From positions 558,001-622,000 of the forward strand of contig NZ_JACSGT010000002.1 in assembly GCF_021504595.1 (NCBI RefSeq): DNA of 64,000 nucleotides, in the 5' to 3' direction. Of this stretch, positions 9,423 to 19,448 are shown piece by piece (within the stretch, counting starts at the first letter, position 1; every line of letters begins with the position of its first letter). Both the position numbers and the translations under genes were made by a program. This stretch comes from Chryseobacterium indicum. GTDB taxonomy: Bacteria; Bacteroidota; Bacteroidia; Flavobacteriales; Weeksellaceae. A model generated the notes under the pieces. It made no database searches and was not told the origin of the DNA. It saw only the letters and a list, made by a program, of their open reading frames with translations.

Positions 9423-10106
9423 CTATTTTTTAAAATTATCTTCCTTTTTGATATCCGTATAATCGGAACTATTATCTCCATGGAATAATACTAAAAGACC
9501 TAACAAATCGAATGTTATTACAAGCCCTATAACTAACTTTTTTATAGTAGCAAAGTCGTTAAAATTCTTAAATAAATATCTAAGGATACTATTTTCTAAA
9601 AACAAACTTAAAATCAGCAATAAAACTACTGTAAAACTAAGGTACTTTTGATTTAAGTCTGATTTTAATTCATCCTTATGATCTTTGAAATGGTTATACA
9701 TCGTTTGATTATTTGTTTTTACTGCCGTGTCAAGTAATTCAGAAGAAGTGTAATAATCTCTGTTTATCTTGTAATCGGTATTATTTTTCATATTTGTTTT
9801 GGGAAGAAGTATCCAAATGAATTGAATAAAACGATAAATGACCATTGAAGTGAGAATAAATATAGTCTGAACCATAAAAATCAACAAAATTTCGCTAATT
9901 TTTAGATCAGAAAATATATCGCTAAATGTCTTATTCAAAAAAAATAATCCTACTATATCCGCTGTTAATAACCAACTTGTCAGTATTAGTAACCAATAAA
10001 AAAGTTTACTAAAATCTTCAAAATATTTGTACAAAGAGTTCATATAATTTTGTATTGCAAAAGATGAATTAAAGATATCGTATTTTTGGGGATTAAAAAA
10101 AGGCAC
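9423..10106 (-). CDS. Four-helix membrane protein, 227 aa
   Basis: It converges on the recombinase gene with a 2-base gap. Two pairs of hydrophobic segments are visible: about residues 35-58 and 72-98, and after a charged stretch 155-175 and 188-210. The central loop and both ends are polar. No domain was recognised. It is probably cargo of the recombinase element. Confidence 0.75.
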   Translation of the reverse strand: MPFFNPQKYDIFNSSFAIQNYMNSLYKYFEDFSKLFYWLLILTSWLLTADIVGLFFLNKTFSDIFSDLKISEILLIFMVQTIFILTSMVIYRFIQFIWILLPKTNMKNNTDYKINRDYYTSSELLDTAVKTNNQTMYNHFKDHKDELKSDLNQKYLSFTVVLLLILSLFLENSILRYLFKNFNDFATIKKLVIGLVITFDLLGLLVLFHGDNSSDYTDIKKEDNFKK

Positions 10107-10185
10107 TATCCCATTAAGCGTATAAGTTAAAAAGTCAGGGCTTGGATTTTATAATCTGAGCCTTTTTTCAAAAACATTCCTCATT

Positions 10186-11109
10186 TTAATTTATGGAAAC
10201 ACCTTTTGAATCAGAAGCTGATATTTCTAATTTACCATCTTTATCAATAGAAAACTTTGCTGAATCCCCATTATTTACATTCAAACCAAATTCAATTTTT
10301 CCTTCCGTTGAGATATTTATTGAAACGCTATGACCATTGGAACTACAGTTAAATTGTAAACTTCCATGTTTTACTTTTTTCTCTAAACAAATTTGATCAA
10401 CTGAACAAGAAAGGTTTGATAGTTTATCAAATAATTCTTTTTGTGTAAGTATTTCATTTGAAATTCCTTCTTCATCTCTTATTTCAAGATTATATTTAAT
10501 TTCTTCTTCACTTTTTTTTGCAACAGGTTTATATGTAAGTTTTCCTATTTCTTCAATAATTTGTTTTTCAGTCATTTTTTCACACTCGATACCAAACACT
10601 ACTTGTATAGCTTTTTTTGTTTCTATTCCCATAACGCCATCCTCCTTAATAGACCTTCCATTCTTACTTTTATAACCTAATAACAAAAGTGCCCTTTGAA
10701 TATTTTTGATTTTGACAATGTTGGAATCTTTTGGTTTTTTGGGAACTAATTGTATACCCGAAGAAAGAGAAAGATCCTTTTCATAGCCTATTGGCTTTAA
10801 CGTAGCTAATATTTTATCTGTTTCTAATCTTAATTTTTTTATATTAAGGCGATCAAATAAGGGCATAAAATAATAATCTTTTTGGATCTTAAAGATTGCT
10901 CCCGATTTATAGACATACGCTTCATTAGTATTTATTATTGCTTCCGCTCCTAAATATTTTTTTACAGCCGTTTTATCCATTATGGTAATGGATTTGCTTG
11001 GATATTTTGAAATTAATTTTGTTGCATATAAAATTATTGGTTCGGGAGACTGGGCAAATATAGTATGAGTACTTAACAGAAGTAAGATTATAATTATAGA
11101 TTGTTTCAT
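10186..11109 (-). CDS. Secreted protein with peptidoglycan-binding-like domain, 307 aa
   Basis: A clear signal peptide (MKQSIIIILLLLSTHTIFAQ) directs export. Residues about 130-170 hold a helical repeat of the PG_binding_1 kind, with RALLLLGYKS, then EDGVMGIETKKAIQ, where the Gly-x-x-Gly-x-x-T pattern is typical. The C-terminal 60 residues are beta-rich and Ser/Asp-rich. It may bind the cell wall, but no catalytic motif is visible. Confidence 0.75.
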   Translation of the reverse strand: MKQSIIIILLLLSTHTIFAQSPEPIILYATKLISKYPSKSITIMDKTAVKKYLGAEAIINTNEAYVYKSGAIFKIQKDYYFMPLFDRLNIKKLRLETDKILATLKPIGYEKDLSLSSGIQLVPKKPKDSNIVKIKNIQRALLLLGYKSKNGRSIKEDGVMGIETKKAIQVVFGIECEKMTEKQIIEEIGKLTYKPVAKKSEEEIKYNLEIRDEEGISNEILTQKELFDKLSNLSCSVDQICLEKKVKHGSLQFNCSSNGHSVSINISTEGKIEFGLNVNNGDSAKFSIDKDGKLEISASDSKGVSIN

Positions 11110-11311
11110 GGCAATGTTCTTAAAGTTATTTCTATTAAATGAAATATATTAATCAGTATATTTTTTAATACTGATTATATTATGATTTTTTTGATAAAAA
11201 TCTCTGCTATTCAAAAGTAATAAAAAAAGGAAAAAATATATACTACCCTTTTAGGGTAATTTTATCGTTAGAAAAATAGGTTAAAGCTTTTGAAAATGAA
11301 GTAAAAGCCAT

Positions 11312-11554
11312 AACCGTTAGCTGTGCTCGAACCATGCTTTTTCAAAATTTTTTATTCCTTTCAATCCCTTTTAAGGTTTTTTTTCATTTTTATAAGGGAA
11401 AATTATATTAATCATTAGATAAATTATAGTAAAAATACCTATTGTTCTTTAGTTAACTTTAGTACAGTCACTTTAGAAAATTACACAAAAGAGTAATTGA
11501 CAGCGTATAATAAAAAAAATAATTTTGATTAAATATAAAAATACAATTATGTAT
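11312..11554. repeat. Direct repeat A, copy 1
   Basis: About 240 bases that recur at 12435-12692 with scattered differences and small indels. Both begin AACCGTTAGCTGTG and end in AAAATACAATTATGTAT. A third, shortened copy is at 19157-19257. The head carries GCTCGAACCATGC (11325-11337), close to the tRNA T-arm complement GCTCGAACCAGCG at 29757. The 528-base gap 11110-11637 holds this repeat and otherwise nothing recognisable. Confidence 0.85.
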
Positions 11555-11637
11555 GTAAAACGACACTTGTATATTGCGTATATTTAGATACTTACTTTAA
11601 TTTTAGTAAGATTACTTAATCTTTAAATTCATTTATT

Positions 11638-12420
11638 ATGAAAATATTTTGTTTTATTTTGTTTTTATCACTAATGACAAATGGGCAAACTTACACATAC
11701 AGAATCAAAAGTGCCTACAATGACAAGTACCTCAATCTGGAAAATGAAAATAGAGAAATTAGGTGTACAACTATCAAACCTGATTGGGCAAGTGCTATTT
11801 GGTATTTGACAGTATATAAGGGATTTTGGATAGTAAAAAATTATCATACGGGGTATTATCTTTTTTTAAACGAAAAGCAACAACTTGAATGTAAATTAGG
11901 AACACCAAGTGATATGGCTGTATGGAGTACACCTATGATTGAAAAAGGATCAAAAGATATGCGAATACAAAGTGTTTATAATAAGAATTTGTATATAAAT
12001 CTTGAAAACAAGGAACAAAAATTACAATGCACAGAAATAAAAAATGATTGGGTAAGTGCAAGATGGATTTTTGAACCTGTTACTTTAGTATCACCCAATC
12101 TGCCTGTAAAAAACAATAAAGTTGATTGTAGTGGCAATATGACCATAAACTTCAACAATATGACTTCTCAATCATTATTTTTTTACTACTGGTATGCGGA
12201 GGATCTCCAAAATGGTAATACTTATATTGAATGTGATGTGAGAAAATTTTGGAATGTACTTGTTCCTGGAAAAAATGAATTTACAATGCCTAAAAATAAA
12301 TCTCTCATTTATCGAGTCTATAAAATTAAAGAAAATAACTGTTTCTTAGATTATTTGAAAGCAGGAGGAACCATATATAATAACTGCAATACAAATTATA
12401 CGATAGAAAATATTTGGTAA
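11638..12420 (+). CDS. Secreted beta-trefoil (ricin-type lectin-like) protein, 260 aa
   Basis: The signal peptide is about residues 1-17 (MKIFCFILFLSLMTNGQ). Residues 20-155 contain three related blocks: YRIKSAYNDKYLNL, then WIVKNYHTGYYLFL, then MRIQSVYNKNLYINL. Each is followed by a Trp-containing strand (AIWYL, AVWST, ARWIF), the layout of a RICIN/beta-trefoil fold that binds sugars. A second beta domain with cysteines follows (C164, C228, C245, C250 approximately). It is flanked by repeat A copies, as a self-contained module. Confidence 0.75.
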   Translation: MKIFCFILFLSLMTNGQTYTYRIKSAYNDKYLNLENENREIRCTTIKPDWASAIWYLTVYKGFWIVKNYHTGYYLFLNEKQQLECKLGTPSDMAVWSTPMIEKGSKDMRIQSVYNKNLYINLENKEQKLQCTEIKNDWVSARWIFEPVTLVSPNLPVKNNKVDCSGNMTINFNNMTSQSLFFYYWYAEDLQNGNTYIECDVRKFWNVLVPGKNEFTMPKNKSLIYRVYKIKENNCFLDYLKAGGTIYNNCNTNYTIENIW

Positions 12421-12434
12421 ATTTGAAAAACAAC

Positions 12435-12692
12435 AACCGTTAGCTGTGTTCGAACTAAGCATTTTCTAAAATTTCTTATTCTTCTCAATCCCTTTCTAAC
12501 AAAGGGATTTTTTTATTTGTATGAATGAAAATTATATTAATCATTTAGATAAATTATAGTGAAAATATCTATTGTTCTTTAGTTAACCTTAGTACAGTCA
12601 CTTTAGAAAATGAAAAAATTACACAAAAGAGTAATTTAAAACGTATAATAAAAAAAATAATTTTGATTAGATATAAAAATACAATTATGTAT
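12435..12692. repeat. Direct repeat A, copy 2
   Basis: Matches 11312-11554 over almost its whole length. It carries the motif GTTCGAACTAAGC (12448-12460), the degenerate counterpart of the tRNA T-arm motif in the other copies. It lies between the lectin-like gene and the gene interrupted by IS1. Confidence 0.85.
12487..12513 (+). terminator. Terminator inside repeat A copy 2
   Basis: ATCCCTTT and AAAGGGAT form an 8-bp stem with a short loop, followed by a run of T. It lies downstream of the lectin-like gene. The same hairpin recurs in copy 3 near 19209-19236. Confidence 0.8.
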
Positions 12693-13333
12693 AACTATTA
12701 AATATAAACAAAAATGAAAGTATCAGAAGCACATTTAGCATTGTCTAGTTTCAGTAACCAAAATGCTGGGATAGGGATCTCAATTGATTTAATCAAACGC
12801 TTAATATTTGACCAATTAAAACGCTTGGCAAGTAGATTTGAATCCTTAGAGTCAAATCAGACATTTAAAAATTCTTATAACGTCTTTTTTTCGGGAGACT
12901 TCGATACTTCCAATTTAACATTCAACTTTGTAAATGTTGTCAATCCAATAAATGCAAACGAGTTTTTTCCACAGATTGAAATTAAAAATTTAAAACTTAA
13001 CATAAAAGGAGAGTTAGAAGTAGATGAGAGTGGGAATAAAATCAAAAAAACTCTGGCATTAATTTCTGTTGATTATCCTGTTATTGCAGGTATAATACAA
13101 CTTATTGAAAAGAAGCTAAAAATTACACTGTTCAATGAAAGACATTTCGAAAGTGGATTCATAAAACAATGGGAAATTGATCAGACTTTAAAAACATATT
13201 TTGAGTTACCGCCTCATAATTTTCTTGATACTGACTGGCAACAACTTGAAGTATACTTCAAAGCAACTTCTCTTTTTTCTGGAAGAGATATAGCAGACGC
13301 ATTTATCGACTCACTTAATCTTCCCGACATTTT

Positions 13334-13341
13334 TAAAATTT
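13334..13341. repeat. IS1 target-site duplication, left copy
   Basis: TAAAATTT, repeated exactly at 14071-14078. Eight bases is the usual duplication for IS1-family elements. Confidence 0.85.
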
Positions 13342-14070
13342 GGCATTGTTAAATTAAAATATATTTCATAAATTAGTATTATGAAATGTTATAAATGTCA
13401 ATCATTAGATAAAGTAAAAGCGGGTTTTACAAGAGGTTTACAAAGGTATAAATGCAAAAACTGTGGATGTTTTTATAGTGTTGAAAGTAAATCGGATGTA
13501 AAAAGTCCTGAGCAAAGGCGGCTTGCATTAGAAATGTATTTGGAAGGAATGGGATTTCGAGCTATTGGGAGAGTGTTGAATATCAGTTACGGAACGGTAT
13601 ATCAATGGGTGAAAAAGTGGGGAGAATCGGTTTCTTTGCCAAAATCTCAAGAACCTATAGAAATAGTAGAATTAGATGAAATTCACAGCTACATCCTAAA
13701 TAAAAAAACTACTGTTGGAGCTGGATTGCTGTTGATAGATTTGGAAAGCGCTACATCGATTTTGTTTGTGGGAAAAGAAATACTTCCACTTTCAAAAAGC
13801 TCTGGAACACTTTAAAAGACAGGGAAATTAATGGTTTTTGCAGTGACTATTGGAAAAGTTATTCAGAATTAATTCCTACAGAGAAACATTGCGAATCAAA
13901 AGCGGAAACATTCACAGTTGAGAGCTATAATTCCAGAATAAGGCATTATTTAGCGAGATTCAAAAGGAAAACAAAATGTTACTCTAAAAAGCAGTTTATG
14001 CTGGAAAACTCTTTAAAGTTGCTTTTTCTAAAACTAAATAAACAATTATATATTTTAAAATAACAAATAC
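13342..14070 (+). mobile_element. IS1-family insertion sequence, 729 bp, complete
   Basis: The ends are imperfect inverted repeats: left GGCATTGTTAAATTAAAATA, right (complement) GTATTTGTTATTTTAAAATA. Both are flanked by TAAAATTT. The length fits the IS1 family. It has split the 508-residue gene exactly within one codon. Confidence 0.9.
13381..14063 (+). CDS. IS1-family transposase, made by -1 frameshift
   Basis: The first frame (to 13815) has a zinc ribbon (CYKCQS, then CKNCGC) and an HTH (RAIGRVLNISYGTVYQWVKKWG). It then reaches ELDEIHSYI with the first catalytic Asp. At a run of seven A followed by C (13692-13699) a -1 shift gives a sensible continuation (YCWSWIAVDRFGKRYIDFV), with the second Asp in AVDRFG. 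The frame then runs on through ESYNSRIRHYLARFKRKT, with the catalytic Glu, to TAA at 14061-14063. E. coli IS1 uses frameshifting at an A-rich heptamer in the same way. A mutational indel is the alternative. Confidence 0.85.
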
Positions 14071-14078
14071 TAAAATTT
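14071..14078. repeat. IS1 target-site duplication, right copy
   Basis: TAAAATTT, the partner of 13334-13341. Confidence 0.85.
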
Positions 14079-15110
14079 TTAATGGTGTAAAATTTGGCGA
14101 CAATTCTAAGTTAGGTGCTGACACTTCTGGAAATTTATTGATGTTTACAGCTGATACTACATTAAACTTTCTACAATGTCCTACTCATAATGCAACTGGA
14201 CAAACAAGAATACAATCAGTAGCTACAGTAAAGGGAAGTCAGTATTCTATTGGTGAAACTCCTACAAATAACGGAAATATTTCTGTCGAGACTGTAATAA
14301 GCGCAGACTCACCTTCATCACATTATCCTAGCGAACACGATACAGAAAAGATTTCAACAGGAGATGTATTTTTATTTACACCAATCGAATTGTTAAAAAT
14401 AAATTTCAATGTGGTAAAACCCTCCATTACTGCATCTGACTCAGATAACTATGGTCCAATTTATTGGAGATATTCTGTTAATGCTGCGGTAAAAAGTGTA
14501 GATTTGAAATTAATTCAAAACTGGCCAATTGAATTTAGATTAAGTATACCAACAGAAGTAACTGGACAAGCGGGAGCAGGGATTAAAATCGGATGTATCA
14601 GATATGAAGCCACAGGAGCAATGTTTGATGGTGAAGTTGAGCCATTTGATATAGATTTTAAGATTGACCTAGATTGGGAAATTATGCAAATCGTGTTTGT
14701 TTCAAAGATTAAAAATATTAAAGGTAAAAATTTCAATTTCAGAACTTTCCCCCAACTAGATTTTCCAGTAAGTGAAATCATTGACTTTATTTTAGCAAGA
14801 GCTTCAGAGTTTATAATCACAGAGCAAGCTGACAAGATGTTAAATGTAACAAGAATACCAATCGCCAATCTGAATATTCTAAATAGATTTGCTCAAATCA
14901 GACAAAAGCATTTGGCTGGAGAAACTGATCAAGACGGAAACGTAACGATTGGCGTTGAACTCTTACAGCATCTATAAAAACAGCCATTATCCTCGAAAAT
15001 AAATCGTAATAAAAAGTCTTCGAAAAACAAAAAAGCCTAATCCAAATAGTGGGGATCAAACCATATTCTTTATTGATTTTCTAGCAAAATCTTAAAATCA
15101 CTATTATTAG

Positions 15111-15150
15111 TTCATTAAATGCTGATTGTCAGTATTTAATGAATTTTTGT
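15111..15150 (+). terminator. Terminator between the 508-residue gene and the YobI-type gene
   Basis: TTCATTAAATGCTGA (15111-15125) and TCAGTATTTAATGAA (15129-15143) form a 15-bp stem with one G-U pair and a 3-base loop, followed by T-rich sequence. It could work in both directions. Confidence 0.8.
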
Positions 15151-15257
15151 TTTATGCCAAAAAGTCATTACCTTTTCAAGATAATAGAGACAATATAACA
15201 ATTTTATAATACAGGTAAGATTTTTGAGTTGAAAAAAAACCAATAACTGATTAAAAT

Positions 15258-18200
15258 ATGAAAAATAGAGATACCGAATATCAACAATCTCATTACACCA
15301 CTTCTGAAGACAATCCTGCTGTTCCAGCTCTATCTCAAAGTGATTTAACTACTATCAATCCCAATGAGGAAAAAAATGATATTCATATCAAATTAGAAAT
15401 TTTATCTCCTTTGGATAAAAAAGATGATGTCAGGGTTGAAAAATATCTTAATCATATAAAAGACGCTGTAGATAATGAAGATGTAAAAAACCTCGCTTTA
15501 TCAGGAGTGTATGGTTCAGGAAAAAGTACCATTATTAAATCATTTAAATCAAAATATCCAAGTTTAAAAGTATTACAAATATCTCTAGCCTCTTTTAATG
15601 AAGAAATAAAATATGAAGATTTCAAAGAACAAATCCAATTAAATATTCTACAGCAAATTATTTACAGTCAAAAAGCAGACAAATTACCCGAATCAAGAAT
15701 AAATAGAATTAGTGAAATAGATACTTGGAGTGAGGGTAATCGGAAAAAGGTTTTATCTTTCTTGGGATTATTGATTTCGCTTTATACACTATTAAGTTAC
15801 TACAAATTCCAACTGAATCCAAACAATTGGTATATATCAAAAAATATCGAAAATATTATTTCAGATAGTAGCTGGGGGTTTTTAATATTTGTTACTATTT
15901 TTTTTATATCTGTATTTTATGCCGGACAATTGTTAATAAAGACATTTGTAAATTCTAAAATAAATAAAATCAGTCTAAGCGGAGAAGCAGAACTAGAAAA
16001 CAAAAATGACAATAAGGATATTTTGAATAAATATATTGATGAAATAATTTATTTTTTTGAAAAAGTTCCTATTGATATTGTAGTGATTGAGGATTTAGAC
16101 CGATTCAATACTACAGAAATCTATAGAACATTAAGAGAAGTAAATTTTATACTTAATAATTATATAGAGAACTTGAAAAGTGAACATTTAAAAAAAATCA
16201 CCTTCCTATATGCCATCAAAGATGATTTGTTTTTGAACGAATTGGATAGAACTAAATTTTTTGATCTTATTATCCCTGCTATCCCATTTGTTAATTACAG
16301 CAACTCTAAAAATGTTTTAAATAGTAAATTGGATGAAATATTTAAAAATGATAAGATTTTTGAGAAACCAAGCAAAGAATTTATTAATACAGCTTCAACT
16401 TTTATTACAGATAACAGAACATTATTAAATATTATTAATGAGTTTATAATTTATAAAGAACAGCAAAAACTTGAAACAGAAGAGCTAAATCCTGAAAAAT
16501 TATTGGCGTTAATTATCTATAAAAACCTTCGACCAAAAGATTTTTCAAGATTACATAATTGTAAAAGTAATATTGATGTAATAATGAATAACAAGCGTGA
16601 ACTAATAAAAAAAAATACTACAGAACTTAACGAGAAAATTAAAGAAAAGGAAAAAGAAATTACAAAAATAAAGAATAGTAATATCAAAAGTATTAAGGAA
16701 TTGAATACAATATTTTTGTTTTATATAAAAGAAAAAATTTCAAATACAAGTGCACAAGGTTTAATCATGGATTCAGAAAGTGAAACCAAGATAACTTTTA
16801 AGAATATTTTAGAAAAACCCTATGATTTAAACCAATTGTATGATGAGAATATTATTTACTTTTTTAATAATTACCCTTATCAGCAGTCACTAAATATTAC
16901 ACTTGATGAGATTGATGAATCTGTAGGATATTGTTATTCTGATAAATATGATTTAATTATTAATAAAGATTCAAAAATACTTGAAATAGAAAATGAGATA
17001 AAGAAAATAAGACAAGAATTAAGTATTTTTGAAAACAAAGCTTTGGCTGAAATATTAAAGTCTAAAGATGATTTGTCAAAAGATAAACTAAAAGAAGATT
17101 TTGCCAGCTTTTATTCGCAAAGCGATATACAAGAAAACGAACGGGCTTATAATGATTCGTTACTCATATTTTTACTAGAAAATGGTTATATAGACGAGCA
17201 TTACAGAGAATACATTTCCACGTTTCAAAAAGGAGGTTTAAATGAAACTGATCACGAATTTAAAATAAATATAATCTCTAAAATTCATGATCCAAAACCA
17301 ATTGATTATAAATTAAACGATATTGATGACATTGTTAATGAGTTACCAATCAATTATTTTCAAGACAGCAGGATATTAAACATACAAATGCTTGATTTTT
17401 TAATTGCTAATAGAAATGAATATAAGGAAAAACTAAATTTTATTTTCAATGTAATTTCTGTATGGAATAATAGAAGGATAAAAGAATTTTTAATCTTATA
17501 CTTGAAAAATAGTGAAAATAAAAAATTATTTATTAATGAAATATCACAAAATTGGCAAGACCTATGGGTAAAAACAAGCTCTGATTCTCAGCTAATTGAT
17601 GAAGATAAAAAATTGATAATCTTTACCCTATTTATATATGGCAATGATAAAAGCATTTCTACATTAAATAAAAACAATTCAATAAACGATTATCTGCGTA
17701 ATTATTTAGACGTTTTATTAAGTTTTGAAAAAACTGAATTTATTGATAGAATAAAAGAGATTTTTGACAAAAAAATTCTGCATACAAAATATGAGTCAAT
17801 AGTTACATTAAAGCAATTATACCCAAATGTATATGAAATTTTATATTACAATAATATGTATGAAAAGAATATTAATTGTATTACTGACATTCTAAATAAT
17901 GAAGTGGAAAATTTTGATTTTTCAGAATTCGCAAACCGAAACTTTTCATATATACTCGAAAGCAATATAGAGCCTCTTATTAAGTATATAGTGGAAGATG
18001 ATTATGACAGTTATATAAAAAACATTTATTCTGATTTGGAGAATGAAAGTCAAAGAGAAAATGAAGAATTCATATTAAAAATATTAAATAACGAAAAATT
18101 GAGCTTAGATAATAAAGCAATTTTCATTGAAAAGCAAAGTAATAGGGTTAGTAATATTACTGAACTTAAGACCACTGCACTTTATGATTTAGCATTATCA

Positions 18201-19103
18201 AAGAATAAGATTGAGGCAAACTGGGATAATGTATACCAATATTATTATGAAAAAGATTGTGTTTTTAATGATGAGTTAAATTTGTTTCTAAATATTGAAG
18301 AAAATTATTTAGTACTAGCTGAAGAAAAAATAACTGATTCAGGTATAGAAAGTGATGTCCAAAATCAATTTATTTTTGCTTTGATAAGCAATGATTCATT
18401 AACAAATATTTCTTATGAAAATATTGTAACACATTCTATCTCTAAAGATTTTAGTCTTTCAGAAGATTTTGATTATAGTACAATTAGTAAAGATAAAGTA
18501 GAAATACTAATTAAAACTAATGCTATGGTGACTCTTACGGAACCTAATTTTGAGCAAATTAAAGCCGTCCACCCAAATCTACATATAAAACTGTTATTAC
18601 GTTCATGGAATGAATATCTAAGTTATTGTGAAGAATATGAAATTGATGTTGAAGATAAAATTCTAATATTAGGAGAAGGTAATTTAAATGATGATTTAAA
18701 ATTAACGGTTATTAAAAATCAAATTTCAATAAATGATTTAAAAAATAGAAATTTAGTTATAGATATTGTTCATTTAATATTAAATTCTCGATCTCCTCTT
18801 AATAAAAGTGAAATAATTAATCCTGAAAAGTTAAAAGTGATATTAGCACATGCTTTAGTAACTGAAAACAAAATAAAACTGATCAATCTTTTAAGTGATA
18901 AAATATCTAAAGATGATATCTTAGAAGTTCAAGGCTTTTTACCAGAATATTATCAAGTGTATCCAAAATCTCAGTTAATGTTAAGTAACAACGATGTAAA
19001 TAAGCAATATATTAAATTATTACAAAATATAAAAATTGCAGGGGAAGCAAAAACTACCAAGAACAATGAGATTAGAGTGTGGTTAAATGATTATACAAAA
19101 TAG
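15258..19103 (+). CDS. Giant YobI/KAP-like P-loop NTPase, 1281 aa
   Basis: Walker A GVYGSGKST lies at residues 83-91 and Walker B in IVVIEDLDRF near 273-282. Between them are two hydrophobic segments (about 165-185 and 208-230), so the ATPase is tethered to the membrane. Nested membrane segments between Walker A and B, together with the EDLDRF motif, are typical of KAP-type and YobI-type NTPases. The long C-terminal part (from about 450) is Asn/Lys/Glu-rich, with coiled coil around 455-485 and 580-620, and is probably a helical repeat sensor. Members of this group are often found in defence islands, and the Gabija-like genes begin just downstream. Base composition is very AT-rich compared with 2-9 kb. 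Confidence 0.8.
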   Translation: MKNRDTEYQQSHYTTSEDNPAVPALSQSDLTTINPNEEKNDIHIKLEILSPLDKKDDVRVEKYLNHIKDAVDNEDVKNLALSGVYGSGKSTIIKSFKSKYPSLKVLQISLASFNEEIKYEDFKEQIQLNILQQIIYSQKADKLPESRINRISEIDTWSEGNRKKVLSFLGLLISLYTLLSYYKFQLNPNNWYISKNIENIISDSSWGFLIFVTIFFISVFYAGQLLIKTFVNSKINKISLSGEAELENKNDNKDILNKYIDEIIYFFEKVPIDIVVIEDLDRFNTTEIYRTLREVNFILNNYIENLKSEHLKKITFLYAIKDDLFLNELDRTKFFDLIIPAIPFVNYSNSKNVLNSKLDEIFKNDKIFEKPSKEFINTASTFITDNRTLLNIINEFIIYKEQQKLETEELNPEKLLALIIYKNLRPKDFSRLHNCKSNIDVIMNNKRELIKKNTTELNEKIKEKEKEITKIKNSNIKSIKELNTIFLFYIKEKISNTSAQGLIMDSESETKITFKNILEKPYDLNQLYDENIIYFFNNYPYQQSLNITLDEIDESVGYCYSDKYDLIINKDSKILEIENEIKKIRQELSIFENKALAEILKSKDDLSKDKLKEDFASFYSQSDIQENERAYNDSLLIFLLENGYIDEHYREYISTFQKGGLNETDHEFKINIISKIHDPKPIDYKLNDIDDIVNELPINYFQDSRILNIQMLDFLIANRNEYKEKLNFIFNVISVWNNRRIKEFLILYLKNSENKKLFINEISQNWQDLWVKTSSDSQLIDEDKKLIIFTLFIYGNDKSISTLNKNNSINDYLRNYLDVLLSFEKTEFIDRIKEIFDKKILHTKYESIVTLKQLYPNVYEILYYNNMYEKNINCITDILNNEVENFDFSEFANRNFSYILESNIEPLIKYIVEDDYDSYIKNIYSDLENESQRENEEFILKILNNEKLSLDNKAIFIEKQSNRVSNITELKTTALYDLALSKNKIEANWDNVYQYYYEKDCVFNDELNLFLNIEENYLVLAEEKITDSGIESDVQNQFIFALISNDSLTNISYENIVTHSISKDFSLSEDFDYSTISKDKVEILIKTNAMVTLTEPNFEQIKAVHPNLHIKLLLRSWNEYLSYCEEYEIDVEDKILILGEGNLNDDLKLTVIKNQISINDLKNRNLVIDIVHLILNSRSPLNKSEIINPEKLKVILAHALVTENKIKLINLLSDKISKDDILEVQGFLPEYYQVYPKSQLMLSNNDVNKQYIKLLQNIKIAGEAKTTKNNEIRVWLNDYTK

Positions 19104-19156
19104 TTTCTTCACGATCCTTTAAACACTATGTTGCAATAACAAACAAAAGAAACGAC

Positions 19157-19257
19157 AACTGATAGTTTGCTCGAACCAAGCATTTTCTAAAATTTCTTAT
19201 TCTTCTCAATCCCTTTCTAACAAAGGGATTTTTTTATTTTTATGAGTGAAATTTTAT
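19157..19257. repeat. Direct repeat A, copy 3 (partial), with terminator
   Basis: Matches the first 100 bases of copy 2 almost exactly, including the T-arm-like motif GCTCGAACCAAGC (19169-19181) and the hairpin ATCCCTTT/AAAGGGAT with T run near 19209-19236, which should terminate the YobI-type gene. Confidence 0.85.
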
Positions 19258-19261
19258 GCAA

Positions 19262-19412
19262 TTTTTGATCTGCGGTTCGATATGATTCTCCAAAAAGGCT
19301 TAAAAATAATCTCCGATATCGAACCGCTTTTTTTGTTTTGTATCTGTTTGATAAACAAGCCGTTATAAATGAAAAAAACCGCCAATTTGGCGGTTTTGTA
19401 AGTTGGGCTCCC
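19262..19412. repeat. Direct repeat B, copy 1
   Basis: About 150 bases that recur at 29605-29752 with a few differences. Both contain GGTTCGATATGAT, then TATCGAACCGCTTTTTT, and a hairpin AAAACCGCCAA/TTGGCGGTTTT. The matching stops where copy 2 enters the tRNA-Asn fragment. The pair brackets the whole Gabija-like module and the IS4 copy. Confidence 0.85.
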
Positions 19413-19448
19413 CTAATCTTTCATATTAAAAACATATATCACATTCTG

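Larger units (their letters stand above)
12714..14977 (+). pseudogene. 508-residue protein of unknown function, interrupted by an IS1-family element
   Basis: The left part (12714-13341) encodes 209 residues before the IS. The right part continues at 14079. Removing the IS and one 8-bp target duplicate restores one frame without any stop: the junction reads DIFKI then FNGVKFGDN, and the stop is at 14977. The protein has no signal peptide. It starts with an amphipathic helical stretch (IDLIKRLIFDQLKRLASRF) and is then beta-rich. Two segments (KIKNIKGKN, EIKNLKLNIKG) are reminiscent of long lipid-binding folds, but no family was recognised. Next downstream is the YobI-type NTPase, perhaps its partner. 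The right part may still be translated from an internal ATG at 14138. Confidence 0.8.

Noticed and set aside
19338..19448. Upstream extension of the 19449 gene
   Set aside because: These codons lie inside repeat B, a tRNA-flank type sequence with a hairpin, so they are unlikely to be coding.
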